A stretch of DNA of 64,000 bases from Saprospiraceae bacterium (GCA_016717145.1 JADKGD010000007.1:1-64000); one strand, 5' to 3'. Counted from the stretch's first letter, positions 1 to 9,489 are shown. Numbers and translations are program-made. Notes: generated by a model from the letters alone, not told the origin.

Positions 1-7
1 AAACACA

Positions 8-30
8 GTAAGCATTCGACAAACTACGTG
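8..30 (+). repeat. IS66 left terminal inverted repeat
   Basis: The first 17 bases differ from the inverted right end at only two positions (GTAAGCAT, T or C, CGAC, A or C, AAC). It lies just outside the tnpC stop codon at 24-26 and partly overlaps it. Confidence 0.8.
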
Positions 31-1502
31 TTCACATCGAGTGATTTTTTAAATGCATCGGGAGCTAACTGAGCTATGTCTAGTGTTTTTAGGGAAGGTA
101 CTTTGGAGAGATACCAAACTATGTAATCATACGGGTTTACGCCCAATGCTTTACAAGTTCCGGAATATAGTGTAATAATATCCAATATTGATGGCGGCAT
201 CATGATGTCCGGCAAAAGAGATAGTTTTTGCGTCCTAATGCCAGAGGCCTGATGGCATTTTCTATGATATTGTTATCTATTTCCACGTGTCCATGATCCG
301 TATATTTAATAAACTTGTCCCACCCCTTTGATCATATATCCTATCGCTGTCCCAATAGGTGATCTTGGAGTCACTACGAGTGACTCTTTATCCATCCATT
401 CTTTAAACTGATGCAGTATGGGTTTGGCTTGCTGACGTTCAACTTGTCGTTGGGCATGTATGGTTTGCCTCCTGCATTTACGTTCTATCTCATACAGATT
501 TCGAATGAAGGTCAATGCGTACTCACTCCGGAATTTGTCATTGCCCAGGGCTTCGTGAAACTTCCTGCGACCATGCGCCCAGCAATGAAAATGATTAATA
601 TGTCCATACGCTTTGTCTATGATATTGTATACTTCATAAGCGTCAGTTTGAAGGTCTCCTCTATATGTTTAAATGAATCCATCGGACCTTCTCTGCCTCG
701 TCCGTCCCGGTACTCAAAACAAACATACTGCAATTGAACTGAGGCCATGACCCACATATAGCCTTTGTTGATACCTTGTTTGTGCTTATTGTCCATCACT
801 TTGATGGTACTTTTCATCCTGCTGAATATACGGTGCATTCAGTATTTGTTTTTGATATGCTCAGCCATAAGCTTCATATAAGGGCTGAGTTGGTGTACCA
901 TCCATTCATGGTCGATGGCGTAACAATGACACCTTCGCGTTTGAATATCTGTTGTTGTCGATATTCTGGCAGGTGATCAACAAATTTTGCGACTACAATA
1001 TGTGCCAGAAGACTTACGTCTGCCTCGCACTTTAATATGGGCTCTTCTACAGGCGGAGCTATAATGATGGCATCTTGCCCTGCTTTTTGTACTTGCGGCG
1101 TATATATCTGATGCGATATAGTTTGCCTGGTTTATGGGCTAGTTTTCAGATATTTCGTCTCCTATGTGAATATCTGCTGAATCGTGTTCAGTGTCGATGA
1201 TTATCTCTTCTACAGGCAGGTGCTCGCACCCGGCTAAAAGCTGTCTTCCCTTGTGGTCACTCTTCTTTTTTGTCCTGTCGTAGGTAATGGTTTCCTTTTG
1301 TGTTTCAACTATCTCCTGAGTGTTTTTCCTTGTTCTCCAAAGATACTCAATTGTGCACCATCTGCATTGGCTATGAACCGTTCAGATTTACGACCATAGA
1401 TGAGTTTTTGCAGTAGTGTAATCTGTGGGCGAGCTCTTCGATCTTGGCTGCCTGCTGCTGGATTTCTTTGTCTTTCTGCGCTATAATCGCTTCGTAATTC
1501 AT
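24..1502 (-). pseudogene. tnpC: IS66 transposase TnpC, frameshifted
   Basis: This is the DDE transposase of the IS66 element, beginning MNYEAIIAQKDKEIQQQ at 1502. The N-terminal coiled coil is followed, in another frame, by LQKLIYGRKSERF, the hallmark of IS66 TnpC. Further on there are pieces matching the DDE core, including DNNIIENAIRPLALGRKN with the catalytic Glu near 216-305, and the C-terminal IS66 piece with GTCKALGVNPYDY near 24-215. At least four frame changes are needed to read it through. Two lie in base runs: C4 at 323-326, and a T run near 220 that separates NYLF from AGHHDAA. Either the transposase is decayed or these are homopolymer read errors; the second fits other broken genes in the window. 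Confidence 0.85.
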
Positions 1503-1564
1503 AGCATAAAAATACTATATTTATACGATTATATTACAATGTTTTAACCACTTTTTTTACAAAT

Positions 1565-1924
1565 TTATCCTGTTTTTCTTATCTCATATCGCGGTCGTTG
1601 GTGCATGCCTATAAGTGATATTCCACTCAGCAACATGATCAGATGCTGGTAGCTGATACCAAGTGTTTTGCCTTTAATGATGTCACTAAGTTGTTCGAAA
1701 CATCCCTGCTCCAGACGCTTATTGTACACCACAAAACCATCTCGATCCCATACCAACAATTTGACAGTCCGGCGGCTCCGATTGAAGAATATATACACTT
1801 CTCCATTCATCGGGTCCGCTCCGAGTTCATTGCGTACCAGTCCGCTCAATCCATCATACCCTTTACGCATATCTACCGCTCCATTGTATATGTAATAGCT
1901 TTGATGTGCTCCAAAACCTAACAT
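1565..1924 (-). CDS. tnpB: IS66 family accessory protein TnpB
   Basis: A 119-residue protein of the IS66 Orf2/TnpB family, needed for transposition of IS66 elements although its biochemical role is unclear. It shows the family pattern: DMRKGYDGLSGLV near residue 18, then GEVYIFFNRSRRTVKLLVWDRDGF in the middle, and a conserved C-terminal half. It overlaps the end of tnpA by 7 bases (1918-1924), which suggests translational coupling, and it appears intact, unlike tnpC downstream. Confidence 0.9.
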   Translation of the reverse strand: MLGFGAHQSYYIYNGAVDMRKGYDGLSGLVRNELGADPMNGEVYIFFNRSRRTVKLLVWDRDGFVVYNKRLEQGCFEQLSDIIKGKTLGISYQHLIMLLSGISLIGMHQRPRYEIRKTG

Positions 1925-2208
1925 CCACTCAAGACTCTGATATCTTCAATACTCATCAGAGAATGTAAATCTATTCTCACCCCATTTGGATACTGAATGC
2001 TCATGTGTGGAATATAGGAAGGAGCGACTTGAACCGGTACAAATTTTCTTTCTTTTTTGACTACTTCAGATGACCAGATGAGCTTTTTACGCCAATTATA
2101 AAATGTACTCTTGTCAAAGGGCTTCCCTTCACAATATTTAATGATGCTTTGTCCCGATTGATTCCATTCTGATATCCATTGATCAATTTGCTCTTTAGCG
2201 TATCGCAT
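1918..2208 (-). CDS. tnpA: IS66 family accessory protein TnpA
   Basis: A 96-residue protein matching IS66 TnpA. The N-terminal half holds a helix-turn-helix-like segment (QWISEWNQSGQSIIKYCEG, then STFYNWRKKL) typical of these short DNA-binding accessory proteins. It is the first gene of the element, about 50 bases inside the right inverted repeat, and its end overlaps the tnpB start by 7 bases. Confidence 0.85.
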   Translation of the reverse strand: MRYAKEQIDQWISEWNQSGQSIIKYCEGKPFDKSTFYNWRKKLIWSSEVVKKERKFVPVQVAPSYIPHMSIQYPNGVRIDLHSLMSIEDIRVLSGC

Positions 2209-2256
2209 TGCTTATTTTTTTTTACAAAGGTACGCTGTCAACTAGCGGCTTTGCAA

Positions 2257-2279
2257 TATGCGGTTGGTCGGATGCTTAC
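2257..2279 (-). repeat. IS66 right terminal inverted repeat
   Basis: On the minus strand this reads GTAAGCATCCGACCAACC and pairs with the left end at base 8. It lies upstream of tnpA, so any element promoter should sit between here and 2208. Confidence 0.8.
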
Positions 2280-2287
2280 TAAACACA
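2280..2287. repeat. 8-bp target site duplication (right copy)
   Basis: TAAACACA directly abuts the right end. Bases 1-7 (AAACACA) abut the left end and are the last seven bases of the same octamer. An 8-bp duplication is the known IS66 signature, so the two flanks were contiguous before insertion. Confidence 0.75.
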
Positions 2288-2296
2288 ACATCCGCA

Positions 2297-2476
2297 TTAG
2301 ACTTTAGTAGTTTTTTGTTGGCCAAAAAAAAATGGATCAATATAGACTTCCATACCTACCTGTCTTGAGAAAATAGCCACTGTGCTAATTCTTTTAAAAA
2401 ACTCATTCAAATCCTTTTTCTTGATTATATTTGTTTTAGATAAAGAGACTTGCATGTAATAACGTTTGGTGAACAT
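2297..2476 (-). other. Small uncharacterised ORF (59 aa)
   Basis: An open frame of 59 codons starts at ATG 2474-2476 and stops ten bases before the IS66 target duplication. The product is basic and begins MFTKRYYMQVSLSKTN. I recognise no family. It could be a short host gene or the remains of one. No promoter was identified, and the frame may be chance in AT-rich DNA. The rest of 2288-2707 shows no other coding signal. Confidence 0.2.
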
Positions 2477-2707
2477 TTAATACAAGATATAAGAAATACA
2501 ATTTTTAACAAGTTTTCGTATATTTATATTTTTAATGTGTATTGTAAATCACTGCGTTATAAAATTTAAGCTGGAAAGGTAGTTTCGTCTATCTACAAGT
2601 TGCATACCTTTTGGTCGGCTCTGTGGACAGTGACGAACAAGACGATAAAATTTCAGTCGACAAAAACCAAAATGACACAGCTCTTGAATAGTGACGAAAG
2701 AGAAAAT

Positions 2708-3460
2708 ATGGAGACAATTTCCAAAGTTTCAATTATGAAATTCAAGAATTTCCATTTTTGGATGTTAATACCTTTTGTAATTTCAGTGCTGGGATTTTCA
2801 TATAGCTACTATTTTAATCTGGCTAATGCAACATTTCATCAGCATGTTCATGGTATTTCTGCGACACTTTGGTACATAATTGTTATTGTCCAGCCTTACT
2901 TAATTATCCGCAAGCAAAACATTCAGCGTCATAAAACGCTTGGGACAATAGGAATTGTTTTAGCAGGAATTGTTGCTGGTAGTGCTTTTACGATTATCCC
3001 CAAAAATATAGATAATGTTAATGAACTTGATATTAATGGCTTTTTCAATCCAACGTTTGCATATTTCGCTGTATTGATTGACTTCGTATTGGTATGCATG
3101 TTTATTGTAAGTGTAACTTTAGCTATACTGAGTATAAAAAAGAAAAATTTGTCCGCCCATGTACAGTGGCTAATGGCTTCTGTATTTTTTGTGCTGTCAC
3201 CAGCATTAGCAAGAATGCTTGGCATAGCTGCCATTATAATAAATAAAGGAAGTATCGAAGGAATTACGTTGAGTGGAATGGCATTACCATCGATGATTAT
3301 CATGCTGGTATTGATAGTTATTTTCTATTACAAATATGGAAGTTTTAAACACGTATCATTTAAACTTTTAGTTATTGGTCATATTCCGTATTTGTTTATA
3401 GACTGGATTGGTAATAATGAATTTATGAGGGACTTGCTAACAGCTATTTTTAAGGTATAG
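2708..3460 (+). CDS. Multi-pass membrane protein, DUF2306/b561-like
   Basis: A polytopic inner membrane protein of about 250 residues with about seven hydrophobic segments. Its layout resembles DUF2306 and cytochrome b561-like proteins: histidines cluster before a helix (HQHVHG), a QRHKTLGTIGI loop leads into the next helix, and HVQWLMAS starts another. I infer a possible heme or quinone-linked membrane role, but no substrate can be named. The ATG at 2708 was chosen because it precedes METISKVSIMKFKN with the first helix soon after. The frame stays open upstream to 2600, with another ATG at 2672, and the extra residues look non-family. It stands alone, with 229 bases before the next gene. Confidence 0.6.
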   Translation: METISKVSIMKFKNFHFWMLIPFVISVLGFSYSYYFNLANATFHQHVHGISATLWYIIVIVQPYLIIRKQNIQRHKTLGTIGIVLAGIVAGSAFTIIPKNIDNVNELDINGFFNPTFAYFAVLIDFVLVCMFIVSVTLAILSIKKKNLSAHVQWLMASVFFVLSPALARMLGIAAIIINKGSIEGITLSGMALPSMIIMLVLIVIFYYKYGSFKHVSFKLLVIGHIPYLFIDWIGNNEFMRDLLTAIFKV

Positions 3461-3689
3461 GCAAAGAGTAGAGGCTCATTGATAACAAATCGACCAAAAT
3501 TAGTATCGTACGACAACGTAAAATTTACTCGGTTTAACAAGAGAGATCATGAAACAGTTGGGAAGCAAATTAAGAGCCAGACAGACAATTTAGACGGAGG
3601 GAGTACGGCGGGCTTCCCTGACCTTTTTTTTGCGTTGTGGCAAGCATAAACCGAAATCAGCATGATAAATGAAAATTAAATAGAGGGGT

Positions 3690-4472
3690 ATGAATTCACC
3701 GCATTTAAAAAAACTTGATACTCAATATGGCCTGAAAAAGATTCTTATAATCTGGGCCTTTTCGGCAATACCTATGGGTGTTTTAGCATTTATTATTACC
3801 CCTGAAGTAGTTTCTATTACAAATTGGCCGCCATTAATTGTATACTGGACCGCTGCAATTATTGGACTAATATGGCAGTTCATACTATCTTTAATTATTC
3901 TTAAACACGATGGGCACATGTTAAACTGGCGGACTGTCGCATTAAGAATGAAATACCAAAGACCCGTTCATCCAATAACTGGCAAATCAAGCTATTGGCT
4001 TCTTTTATGGGTGATACCATTTATCATATTAAGTGCTGTTATACAATCCGGATTAACAGGTATACCGAACATTGATGACTTAATAATTCCACTTATCAAA
4101 AATTTACCTCAATACGACTTGTCAAATTTAGCGACACCTGAATATAAGGGTGCTTGGTGGATTCTTGGTCTATTCATAGTAACGAGTATATTTAATTATT
4201 TTTTAGGGGAAGAGTTTATTTACAGAGGAATACTATTACCTAAAATGAATGGCGTTTTTGGTAGATGGGATTGGCTTGCTAATGGTGTACTATTTGGGTT
4301 TTATCATCTACATAAGCCGCAAATAATGTTATCCACAGCGCTCTACTTTGGATTGGTGTTTGCTTTACCATCAAAGATATTTCAATCAAGTTGGATGGCG
4401 GTCATAATTCACGGACTTGAAGGAGTGCTGGGTATTATAGTTATACTAGGGGTGATTTTAGGTTTATCATAA
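3690..4472 (+). CDS. CPBP family intramembrane metalloprotease
   Basis: A 260-residue membrane protein of the CPBP (CAAX protease and bacteriocin-processing, Abi) family. The three family motifs are visible: GEEFIYRG with paired Glu 174-175 and Arg 179, FGFYHLHKP with His 206, and a late IIHGLEG. There are six or more hydrophobic helices. In bacteria, members often act in self-immunity to peptides or in membrane protein processing; the substrate here is unknown. It lies alone among unrelated accessory genes, and the start follows a weak GAGGGG-like stretch. Confidence 0.85.
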   Translation: MNSPHLKKLDTQYGLKKILIIWAFSAIPMGVLAFIITPEVVSITNWPPLIVYWTAAIIGLIWQFILSLIILKHDGHMLNWRTVALRMKYQRPVHPITGKSSYWLLLWVIPFIILSAVIQSGLTGIPNIDDLIIPLIKNLPQYDLSNLATPEYKGAWWILGLFIVTSIFNYFLGEEFIYRGILLPKMNGVFGRWDWLANGVLFGFYHLHKPQIMLSTALYFGLVFALPSKIFQSSWMAVIIHGLEGVLGIIVILGVILGLS

Positions 4473-5216
4473 AAAAATTTGAAGCAAAAGAGTAAAAAGT
4501 ACAGGGCTAGGCTGGAAAACAAAGTTCAACTTGAAACCTTGATGAAACCTAAAATACTTTATAATATGCAATTCATGGGAAGGAGGACCTTCATCAACTT
4601 TCTGTGTCCTATCTCATTTGAATTAAAAATTCTGCCCAAAAACTAAATGGTATCGAAACTAAAATTGCGTTTATTTTTTGACTGCAGAGCAAAAAGTGAC
4701 CTGTGAGCAAAAAAAGTTTTGGACTTTAGTTGAAATTTGAATTGTGCCTCTAATGTAAGATAAATGCTGAAAATTTGTGAATTTAAACGGAACTTCTTCA
4801 AGTTTTAAAACGCCGTTGGTGTCTTTAACTTAAGCCGGTTTAATTGAACCCATTTTTAGACACAAATTTGCCAATGTGCTGACATTTAACAATCTCAACT
4901 TTCCTATTTGGCATAAATCATACAATAAATCTTATTGCAAATATTATGCTTCAATACTAATTAAAGGTAGATTTAATAATATCAACATGTTAAATATGTG
5001 TAACAGGTGTAATATCAAAGGAGATTGCTACGCGTGATGTTGGAGATAAAAAGATTTTAGGCTTTTGGTTTGTGGATTGACTAAAAGACTTACCTTTGGA
5101 AAAGAGAATTTACGACCAGTAACCAAACATAAGACAATAGTGCTTGTTGGACTCAATGGTTATTAAAACTTAATTTATTTTAACCTTTCATATTAACTAA
5201 AACGGATGAGACTATT
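4473..5216. other. Long intergenic region, no gene recognised
   Basis: About 740 bases without a convincing gene. Between roughly 4640 and 4840 the minus strand can be read for some 50 codons (for example VPFKFTNFQHLSYIRG), but there is no start codon and no family match, so it is at most a remnant. No clear hairpin terminator or repeat was seen. Confidence 0.5.
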
Positions 5217-5302
5217 ATGAAAATAATATTATTGCTTTTTGTTTCACTTGCCCTGACAATTGTTTCATTCGGCCAGGAATCTTACTCTAAAAAAATTAGA
5301 TG
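5217..5302 (+). other. Signal-peptide coding fragment of the downstream hydrolase
   Basis: An ATG at 5217 opens a perfect Bacteroidota signal peptide (MKIILLLFVSLALTIVSFGQ, cleavage after FG or GQ), but the frame stops at TGA 5301-5303. The hydrolase frame begins 5300 without any export signal. Removing one base each from the A7 run (5289-5295) and the T6 run (5305-5310) would give SKKLDEFFKFYQKQ and join both parts into one gene, 5217-6820. Confidence 0.7.
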
Positions 5303-6820
5303 AATTTTTTCAAGTTTTACCAAAAACAAAATTTGTTTAATGGTTCAGTTTTAATTGCTAAAAAGGGACAAGTTTTAATTGACAAAGGATATGGCTTTGT
5401 AAATGTGGCAACAGGCAAAAAGAATGACCCGAATGGGATTTTTCAGATTTATTCAATCACAAAAACTTTTACTTCAACAGTAATTCTAAAACTGGTAGAG
5501 GACAATAAGCTTGCGCTTTCAGACAAACTTTCAAAATTTTACCCGGATTATCCAAAAGGAGATAGTATAACCATTGAAAATTTACTAACACACACATCAG
5601 GTATTTATGACTATACAAGGGGAAACAATATGCCTGACCAAACAGAAAAATCTTTTGTTGAGTTTGAGAAAACTAAACCTTTGGATTTTCCAGTTGGCAC
5701 AGATTGGAGTTATTCTAATTCAGGTTATTATTTTCTCGGCTACATCATCCAAAAAGTTACCGGCTTAGGCTATGAACAAGCAGTTGCTAAATACATATTT
5801 AACCCATTGCAAATGACGCAAAGTGGTTTTGCATTTAAAAATTTATCAAGTAAAAATAAAACTATTGGCTACGAAATATTTACAGAAAAAATAAAAAAGC
5901 CATCTATCGTTTACGACCCACCAGGACCTTTTGCTGCAGGAGGAATATATTCGACAGTCGAAGACCTATACAAGTATTACGAGGGACTTAAAGCACTTAA
6001 AATATTAAGAAAAGAAACTTTAGAAAAAGCCTACACACCATTCAAAAATAATTATGGATATGGCTGGACAATTATTTCAATGCTTGATAAAAAAACAGTT
6101 GGGCATAGTGGGGCTGGTGCAGGTTTCCGAAGCAATTTTGTTCAAATTCCCGAAGATGATATTTGTATCATTTTATTGTCTAACTGCGAAAAGGATTTGA
6201 ATAATGTTACTGAAGGCGTATTGAAAATATTGTATGATAAACCCTATAAAATTCCAGTAGAAATTGTTGTTAAAAAACAAACACTAAAAAAATATAAAGG
6301 AACGTATCAGGTTAATGACAATTTTATTATTTATGTAAGTATTGAAAATAATAAGCTTATAGCACAACCCAAAGGGCAGCCCAAAAGCATTATGTATGCA
6401 GAAAAAGAAAACCTGTTTTTTGTTGAGGAGTTAAACAGCTACATTCATTTTGAAAAGAACAAGCTAAATCAAATTGACACCTTGATATTTACTAAAGAAG
6501 AACAAGACATAAAAGCAAAAAGGATTTACCCGTCTTGGGGCATCATTGGAAGTGCAACTGTCAATGGATGGGACGGATCAAACATAGAACTTACTGAAAC
6601 AAATAAAAAAGGAATCTGGACCATCAATAATGTGCAACTTAAAGATGGAGAAATAAAATTTCGGTTTAACAATGATTGGACGATAAACTATGGTGACAAC
6701 AATAATGGAAGCTTAAAATTTGAAGGAGATAACATCAAAATTGAAAATGGGCATTACGACATCATTCTAGACTTATCTGATGAAGAAAACCCAAATTATA
6801 AACTCTTAAAACACAACTAA
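5300..6820 (+). CDS. Beta-lactamase-fold serine hydrolase with SusE-like C-terminal domain
   Basis: A 506-residue product of the class C beta-lactamase/D-alanyl-D-alanine peptidase superfamily. The catalytic SxxK is SITK (Ser 52, Lys 55), the second motif is YSN at 138-140, and a late HSG replaces KTG (GHSGAGAG near residue 270). Residues about 300-400 form a linker domain. The last 80 residues (GSATVNGWDG, then GEIKFRFNNDW) look like the carbohydrate-binding module of SusE/SusF outer membrane lipoproteins. Family members hydrolyse esters, peptides or beta-lactams; resistance cannot be inferred. The listed start lacks a signal peptide; the true start is probably 5217 in another frame. Confidence 0.85.
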   Translation: MNFFKFYQKQNLFNGSVLIAKKGQVLIDKGYGFVNVATGKKNDPNGIFQIYSITKTFTSTVILKLVEDNKLALSDKLSKFYPDYPKGDSITIENLLTHTSGIYDYTRGNNMPDQTEKSFVEFEKTKPLDFPVGTDWSYSNSGYYFLGYIIQKVTGLGYEQAVAKYIFNPLQMTQSGFAFKNLSSKNKTIGYEIFTEKIKKPSIVYDPPGPFAAGGIYSTVEDLYKYYEGLKALKILRKETLEKAYTPFKNNYGYGWTIISMLDKKTVGHSGAGAGFRSNFVQIPEDDICIILLSNCEKDLNNVTEGVLKILYDKPYKIPVEIVVKKQTLKKYKGTYQVNDNFIIYVSIENNKLIAQPKGQPKSIMYAEKENLFFVEELNSYIHFEKNKLNQIDTLIFTKEEQDIKAKRIYPSWGIIGSATVNGWDGSNIELTETNKKGIWTINNVQLKDGEIKFRFNNDWTINYGDNNNGSLKFEGDNIKIENGHYDIILDLSDEENPNYKLLKHN

Positions 6821-7053
6821 GCAGGCAACAAAAACTTCAGGCAGCCTTGGATTTTGTACAAGTGTGGCTTGACAAACAAACATCAACAAATTGCAAATCC
6901 AGACTTTGGTTAGCTTATGAAAAACGACTCTCGGCTTTAGTTCTTAATTATTAACACAAAAATTTAAAATGTTGAAATTTTAAATGTATTTTTGATGTTA
7001 GTCAGAAATGTAAAGTACAACATTAGATAAATTGAATAAAAAAAAATAAAAAA

Positions 7054-7557
7054 ATGAGAAAAAAATATTTAATCAAATCAGGACTTATTACTTCTTTTGT
7101 AATCGGATTTTATTTCAATACCCTTTTTGCGCAAAAAACAGTAACCGACAACAAAGAAATAACTAAAACAGAAATACAAAACAACATGAAATTAGGGGTA
7201 TTTTCAATTAGCCTTAGCGTAAAAGACTTAAAGACATCACAGGATTTTTATGAAAAATTAGGTTTCATAACGTTCGCAGGAAGTATGAAACAGAACTATC
7301 TTATAATGAAAAACGACAAGGCACTCATTGGACTTTTCCAAGGAATGTTTCAAGGAAATATTTTGACTTTTAATCCGGGTTGGGATGAGAACGCAAACAA
7401 TGTAGAAAACTATGACGACATTCGTGACATTCAGAAACACTTAAAAAACAGCGGCCTGGCACTAACTAGCGAAGCTGACGAAAAAACGAAAGGACCTGCA
7501 AGCCTTATGTTAACAGACCCTGACGGAAATGTGATTTTACTTGACCAACATCGTTAA
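7054..7557 (+). CDS. Exported VOC (glyoxalase/bleomycin resistance fold) protein
   Basis: A 167-residue protein with a signal peptide (MRKKYLIKSGLITSFVIGF to LFAQ) followed by one VOC domain from about residue 48 (GVFSISLSVKDLKTSQDFYEKLGF). It ends in the family pattern LTDPDGNVILLDQH. VOC proteins are metal-dependent isomerases, dioxygenases or binding proteins; this one cannot be assigned a substrate. Most VOC proteins are cytoplasmic and start near the internal Met at 46, so the leader is notable, although similar exported forms occur in Bacteroidota. It is 12 bases upstream of a DUF1801 gene, probably the same transcript. Confidence 0.8.
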   Translation: MRKKYLIKSGLITSFVIGFYFNTLFAQKTVTDNKEITKTEIQNNMKLGVFSISLSVKDLKTSQDFYEKLGFITFAGSMKQNYLIMKNDKALIGLFQGMFQGNILTFNPGWDENANNVENYDDIRDIQKHLKNSGLALTSEADEKTKGPASLMLTDPDGNVILLDQHR

Positions 7558-7569
7558 ATCCAAAAAAAT

Positions 7570-8040
7570 ATGAAAGCAGAAGGAAAAACTGTAGACGAAA
7601 TTCTGAACAACCTACCTGAGGACAGGGTAAAACCTTTTAATACACTACACGATGTCATTGTCAAAAACCTGCCTGAAGGGTTTGAAGCTGCCATTAGTTA
7701 TGGTGGATTGGGTTATGTTATTCCGCATACAATGTATCCGGCAGGTTACCATTGTAAGCCAAGCGAGCCGCTACCATTCGCGGGAATTGCTTCTCAAAAG
7801 CATTCTATTAATTTTTATCACATGGGTATGTATTCCGACCCCAAATTAATGAAATGGTTTGTAACAGAGTACCCCAGGCATACTAAACAAAAATTGGACA
7901 TGGGAAAAAGTTGTGTCCGTTTCAATAAGTTGGATGACATTCCTTATCAACTCATTGGTGAATTAATGCAAAAAATGAGCGCTAAGGAATGGATTGAGAT
8001 GTATGATAACATGCTTGGACCGAAATCGAAGAAGACGTAA
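7570..8040 (+). CDS. DUF1801 domain protein
   Basis: A 156-residue cytoplasmic protein of the DUF1801 (YdhG/YobT-like) family. Matching features are the N-terminal TVDEILNNLPEDR, the central EAISYGGLGYVIP, then FAGIASQKHSINFYHMG, and the C-terminal GKSCVRFNKLDDIP. The fold is known from structural genomics, but its function is not. It follows the VOC gene by 12 bases and has no terminator I can see after it. Confidence 0.85.
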   Translation: MKAEGKTVDEILNNLPEDRVKPFNTLHDVIVKNLPEGFEAAISYGGLGYVIPHTMYPAGYHCKPSEPLPFAGIASQKHSINFYHMGMYSDPKLMKWFVTEYPRHTKQKLDMGKSCVRFNKLDDIPYQLIGELMQKMSAKEWIEMYDNMLGPKSKKT

Positions 8041-8222
8041 TTACACTGCAGGTCTTTAGCAGAATTTATTGTCAACTTTTTTTATAACCAAATTTTGTAT
8101 TATTTGAAAACACAGGTTTTGTTACACAAGTTATTTTTTAATTAGAGTTTTCCTAATTGGAAGATTTGCTGGAAAATACAGAAAAGTCTTTTCAAAAAGG
8201 ACATTCCTGCAATTATTAAAAC

Positions 8223-9191
8223 TTACTTAACAAATATCTGTTTCGCAATATATTTTGTTTTGTTATATTCTCCGGACTTATCCAATAGCATTAATGCAAT
8301 GCCTTTTTTCAAATCACGACTTGCCGTTGCCGTAGATAAATCTTTAAAAACATCCATGTAGTCCTTTCTTGTAAATTCTTTAAATCCAAGGCTAATGAAG
8401 TATTCTAATCTATCTATGTCTTTTAGACTGCGGTTGTTATAATTGAGAAGGTCACTCAACGATTTGTTTATTACATCCAGCATATATTCAATAAAGCATG
8501 TTGATTTTCCTGATTTGTCACTCATTGACAACGAATGATAATATTCTTTTTGTGTTTCACTAATTAATGTTTCAAAAGGCAAGAATTCAAATATGGGATA
8601 TTCTGATATAAGAATTAATGTCTGCCAAAACCTACCCATTTGTCCATTGCCATCTAAAAAAGGATGGATAAATTCCATTTCATAATGAAAAACACAACTC
8701 TTGATTAATGTTAATTCCTCAGATTTTTTTAAATATCCAAATAAATCTTTCATAAGGAAAGGAACATTTTCAGAAGGAGGAGCGACGTGTTCAACTTTAC
8801 TTCCTTTGACAATGCCGACACCTTGATTTCTATATTTTCCTGCGCTATTAATTATTCCATTCATTAATCCAAAATGGGCTTTGAGAAAACTATTTTCTGA
8901 ATACAGTGAAAACTTTTTTAAATTATCATATACTTTTATAGCATTAAGTACTTCTAGTACGTCTTTCTTTGGTCCTATGACTCTTTTGTTGTCCAATAAA
9001 GCTGTTATTTGTTCTTGAGATAGAGAATTCCCCTCGATTTGTAATGAAGAATGAATGGTTTTGATTCTATTTTGTTTTCTGAGCAGTGGTGACTGTTTGT
9101 TTAAATGATTAGCATTGACGACCCCTAACTTTTCAGAAATGGAGGCTATCAATTGTAAAATTTTGGGTGTAATGTCATAAGGTGGTTTCAT
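8223..9191 (-). CDS. Fic family protein (putative AMP transferase)
   Basis: A Fic/DOC-fold protein of about 322 residues. The active-site loop reads HPFLDGNGQMGR (His 176), so the usual Arg after GNG is Gln while the last Arg is kept. The class II inhibitory helix motif is present near residue 50 (SLQIEGN, matching S/TxxxE-G/N), which normally blocks ATP binding. A C-terminal winged-helix-like region follows. Fic proteins usually transfer AMP to a protein hydroxyl. The start at Met 9191 (MKPPYDITPKILQLIASISEKLG) matches the usual beginning of this subfamily; 17 more codons are open upstream to 9242. It is the only minus-strand gene between 2.7 and 24 kb. Confidence 0.85.
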   Translation of the reverse strand: MKPPYDITPKILQLIASISEKLGVVNANHLNKQSPLLRKQNRIKTIHSSLQIEGNSLSQEQITALLDNKRVIGPKKDVLEVLNAIKVYDNLKKFSLYSENSFLKAHFGLMNGIINSAGKYRNQGVGIVKGSKVEHVAPPSENVPFLMKDLFGYLKKSEELTLIKSCVFHYEMEFIHPFLDGNGQMGRFWQTLILISEYPIFEFLPFETLISETQKEYYHSLSMSDKSGKSTCFIEYMLDVINKSLSDLLNYNNRSLKDIDRLEYFISLGFKEFTRKDYMDVFKDLSTATASRDLKKGIALMLLDKSGEYNKTKYIAKQIFVK

Positions 9192-9489
9192 GATAGTATC
9201 ATTTGATAGTATCAAATGTAAGATCTTTTTTTGAATTGACATAAATTTTGACTTCTGTCCATGGCATTATCCAATAAATACCTTGGTTTAGCTTACTCCA
9301 ATTTTTTTAGGGCTGACCATACACACGTTACAACAGCGAGTATAGAAAATGCTGCTAGTCCGTTGGACAGGTTAAGAGAAATGAATACTTTTTTTGTATT
9401 AAATAGGAAAAAACGCAAGTGTCATGTAGATTTGTTGTATATATTGACAAATTGTGTGCAATTAAATTCGAACTAAACGATACAAAAGA

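Larger units (their letters stand above)
8..2279 (-). mobile_element. IS66-family insertion sequence
   Basis: A whole IS66-type element of about 2.27 kb is visible. It carries the three IS66 genes in order tnpA-tnpB-tnpC on the minus strand. The left end reads GTAAGCATTCGACAAAC from base 8. The reverse complement of the right end, ending at 2279, reads GTAAGCATCCGACCAAC, an imperfect terminal inverted repeat with the usual IS66 GTAAGC start. The right end is followed by TAAACACA (2280-2287) and the left end is preceded by AAACACA (1-7), which matches the 8-bp target duplication known for IS66, with its first base lying outside the window. tnpC is frameshifted, so activity is uncertain. Confidence 0.9.

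Noticed and set aside
411..976. Plus-strand ORFs inside the IS66 transposase region
   Set aside because: They are antisense shadows of the TnpC frames, which carry the conserved IS66 motifs on the minus strand.
4640..4840. Minus-strand open stretch in the 4.5-5.2 kb gap
   Set aside because: No start codon, a stop just upstream and no family match. At best it is a gene remnant.
9261..9476. 71-codon plus-strand ORF between Fic and the APH-like gene
   Set aside because: The sequence has no recognisable fold, and it overlaps the region likely to hold the promoters of two divergent genes. It is most likely chance.
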